Of a DNA stretch of 6,840 nt, positions 5,320-6,840 are shown piece after piece (the first letter of the stretch is position 1; each line of letters opens with the position of its first letter). The stretch lies in assembly GCA_050330975.1 (NCBI GenBank), contig JBHJHK010000473.1, positions 1-6,840 on the forward strand. The letters run 5' to 3'. This stretch comes from JBHJHK01 sp050330975. GTDB taxonomy: Bacteria; Pseudomonadota; Gammaproteobacteria; Competibacterales; Competibacteraceae. The position numbers and the translations under genes were made by a program. The notes under the pieces were generated by a model. It was not told the origin of the DNA and ran no database searches. It saw only the letters and a list, made by a program, of their open reading frames with translations.

Positions 5320-6840
5320 CTAGCGGTAGAGATCCCAGTGGGCCTCCCGCAGGCGGTTTTTCTGCACCTTGCCCATGGTGTTGCGGGGTAGCTCGTCCAC
5401 GAATAACACCCGCTTGGGGAGCTTGTACTTGGCCAACCGCTCGGCGAGGTCTTCGATGATGGGCTGCTCTTCCCGGGGGGTGCCGGGGGCCAACACCACC
5501 GCCGCCGTCACCCCTTCCCCAAAGTCCGGATGGGGCACACCAAACACCGCCGATTCCACCACCCCGGGCAGTTCGTCGATGGCCAGCTCCACCTCCTTGG
5601 GGTAGACGTTAAAGCCCCCGGAGATCACCAGGTCCTTGGCCCGACCGACGATGTACAGATAGCCCCGCTGGTCGTAGTGGCCCAGATCGCCGCTGATAAA
5701 AAAACCGTCGTCGCGAAACTCCTCTCGGGTCTTGTCGGGCAGTCGCCAGTACCCCTGGAATACATTGGGGCCGCGGATCTCAATGGAGCCGATCTCGCCG
5801 GTGGCCTTTACGGCCCCCGTGGCGGGGTCGGCGATGCGAATCTCCACCCCCGGCAGGGGAAAGCCCACGCTGCCGGGGACTCGCTCGCCGCGGTGGGGAT
5901 TGGAGCTGTTCATATTGGTCTCGGTCATGCCATAGCGCTCCAAGATGGCATGGCCGGTGCGGTCAAAAAACGCCCGGTGGGTCTCGGCGAGCAACGGCGC
6001 CGAGCCGGAGATGAACAAGCGCATATTGGCCACGGCCTCTCGGGTCAAACCGGGGTGGGCCAAAAGCCGGGTGTAAAAGGTCGGCACCCCCATCAGGGCC
6101 GTGGCCTGGGGCATCCAGGCCAACACGGCGTCGGGGTCAAAACGGGGCAGCAGCAAAAGGGTCGCCCCACAGGCCAGGGCCACGTTGGTGGCCACAAACA
6201 GCCCGTGGGTGTGGAAGATGGGCAGGGCGTGGATCAGCCGATCCGCGGGGGTAAAGGCCCAGGTCTCCACCAGGGTGAAGGCGTTGGAGGCCAAGTTGCC
6301 GTGGCTGAGCATGGCCCCCTTGGGGCGCCCGGTGGTGCCGGAGGTGTAGAGGATCGCTGCCAGGTCGTCGGACCGGCGGGGGACATCTTCAAAGGTGTCA
6401 GGGGCCCGCTGGGTGGCGGCCAGGAGACTGCCCGCCCCCTCGACCCCGAGGGTCTCCACCGCCCCGACCCCCGTGGCCTCGGCCAGGGCCTCGATCTCTT
6501 GGCGGTCTTTGGGGTCGCAAACCACCAGGCGGGGCTCGGCGTCGGTGAAGAAAAATCCCAGTTCGTCCCGGGTATAAGCGGTGTTCAACGGCAGATAGAC
6601 CGCCCCCATCCGCAGACAGGCCAAGTACAACAATAACGCCTCGGGACACTTGGGGGCGTAGACGGCCACCCGGTCCCCCGGGGTGACCCCACGACTTCGC
6701 AAGACCTGGGCCAGCTGGGCGGTGCGGGGGGCGATGGCATCATAGCCGACGGCCACGCCCGCTGGCGTCTCGATAAAGGCCTTATCCTTGGCCGCGGCGA
6801 TGGCCGGCCACAGCTGGGCAAAGAGGGAGGTGGCAGCGGG
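5320..6840 (-). CDS. matB: Malonyl-CoA synthetase MatB, ANL superfamily (5' partial)
   Basis: This acyl-CoA synthetase forms malonyl-CoA from malonate, ATP and CoA through a malonyl-AMP intermediate. The window shows 506 residues, open to the right edge. Residues 1-28 (ending FIETPAG) look like the usual N-terminus of MatB, so only a few codons should be missing; the GTG at 6756 is not the start. Motifs in order are the phosphate loop YTSGTTGRPKG (about 165-175), FHTHG (209-213), the adenine-binding RYGMTETNMNSSNP (302-315), which is the pattern typical of MatB, SGDLG (383-387), the hinge GRAKDLVISGGFNVYPKEVE (399-418), and the catalytic Lys491 in NTMGKVQKN. Fatty acyl or other small-acid CoA ligases are alternatives, but MTETNMNSSNP and GFPLPGVEIRI argue for malonate. 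Malonyl-CoA decarboxylase (MatA) is often linked in other genomes and may lie off the right edge. The gene ends in TAG, tail to tail with the AEC gene. Confidence 0.9.
   Translation of the reverse strand, partial: PAATSLFAQLWPAIAAAKDKAFIETPAGVAVGYDAIAPRTAQLAQVLRSRGVTPGDRVAVYAPKCPEALLLYLACLRMGAVYLPLNTAYTRDELGFFFTDAEPRLVVCDPKDRQEIEALAEATGVGAVETLGVEGAGSLLAATQRAPDTFEDVPRRSDDLAAILYTSGTTGRPKGAMLSHGNLASNAFTLVETWAFTPADRLIHALPIFHTHGLFVATNVALACGATLLLLPRFDPDAVLAWMPQATALMGVPTFYTRLLAHPGLTREAVANMRLFISGSAPLLAETHRAFFDRTGHAILERYGMTETNMNSSNPHRGERVPGSVGFPLPGVEIRIADPATGAVKATGEIGSIEIRGPNVFQGYWRLPDKTREEFRDDGFFISGDLGHYDQRGYLYIVGRAKDLVISGGFNVYPKEVELAIDELPGVVESAVFGVPHPDFGEGVTAAVVLAPGTPREEQPIIEDLAERLAKYKLPKRVLFVDELPRNTMGKVQKNRLREAHWDLYR

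Noticed and set aside
5530..6636. Long open frame on the + strand opposite matB (about 368 codons).
   Set aside because: It is antisense to a gene with complete ANL motifs; the translation is low-complexity Gly/Gln/His-rich without any recognisable domain. Long antisense frames are common in high-GC DNA.
1..6840. Search for CRISPR arrays, tRNA genes, insertion sequences or integrase sites.
   Set aside because: No regularly spaced repeats, tRNA-like cloverleaf, transposase motif or terminal inverted repeats with target duplication were seen.

Overview
The window looks like chromosomal DNA of a high-GC proteobacterium, most likely gamma- or betaproteobacterial. This rests on protein family content (a DUF1537-type acid-sugar operon, a MatB-type malonyl-CoA synthetase, a short BLUF photoreceptor), not on any phylogenetic marker. 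It is gene-dense. Seven protein genes fill almost all of it, and two of them are cut by the window edges. I see no rRNA, tRNA, CRISPR array, insertion sequence or phage gene.

Layout, left to right. (1) 1-999 (+): the C-terminal part of a GT-B glycosyltransferase of the UDP-glucuronosyl/MGT-like type; its 5' end lies off the left edge. (2) 1000-1134: a structured intergenic leader with an 11-bp inverted repeat enclosing a small hairpin. (3) 1135-1596 (+): a stand-alone BLUF blue-light receptor. (4) 4287-1593 (-): a tightly coupled operon otnK-otnC-otnI. OtnI isomerises 2-oxo-tetronate to 3-oxo-tetronate, OtnK phosphorylates it at C4, and OtnC decarboxylates the product to dihydroxyacetone phosphate. 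(5) 4288-4412: a divergent control region with two candidate operators and promoters pointing both ways. (6) 4413-5312 (+): an auxin-efflux-carrier (AEC) family transporter. (7) 6840-5320 (-): malonyl-CoA synthetase (MatB), running off the right edge probably only a few codons before its start.

The best-supported functional unit is the otn operon for four-carbon acid sugars (erythronate/threonate). The dehydrogenase that normally feeds it (DenD or LtnD) is not in the window. The AEC transporter sits between the otn operon and matB. It could import a tetronate (shared divergent control region) or move malonate (convergent with matB; known AEC members carry dicarboxylates). The sequence does not decide between them.

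Most of this is recognisable metabolism, and I do not see a clearly new multi-gene system. The points most worth a second look are non-coding: the divergent otnK/AEC control region (with a possibly leaderless AEC gene), the inverted repeat upstream of the BLUF gene, and two convergent gene ends, one sharing a single CTAG for both stop codons and one built around a 16-bp perfect palindrome.
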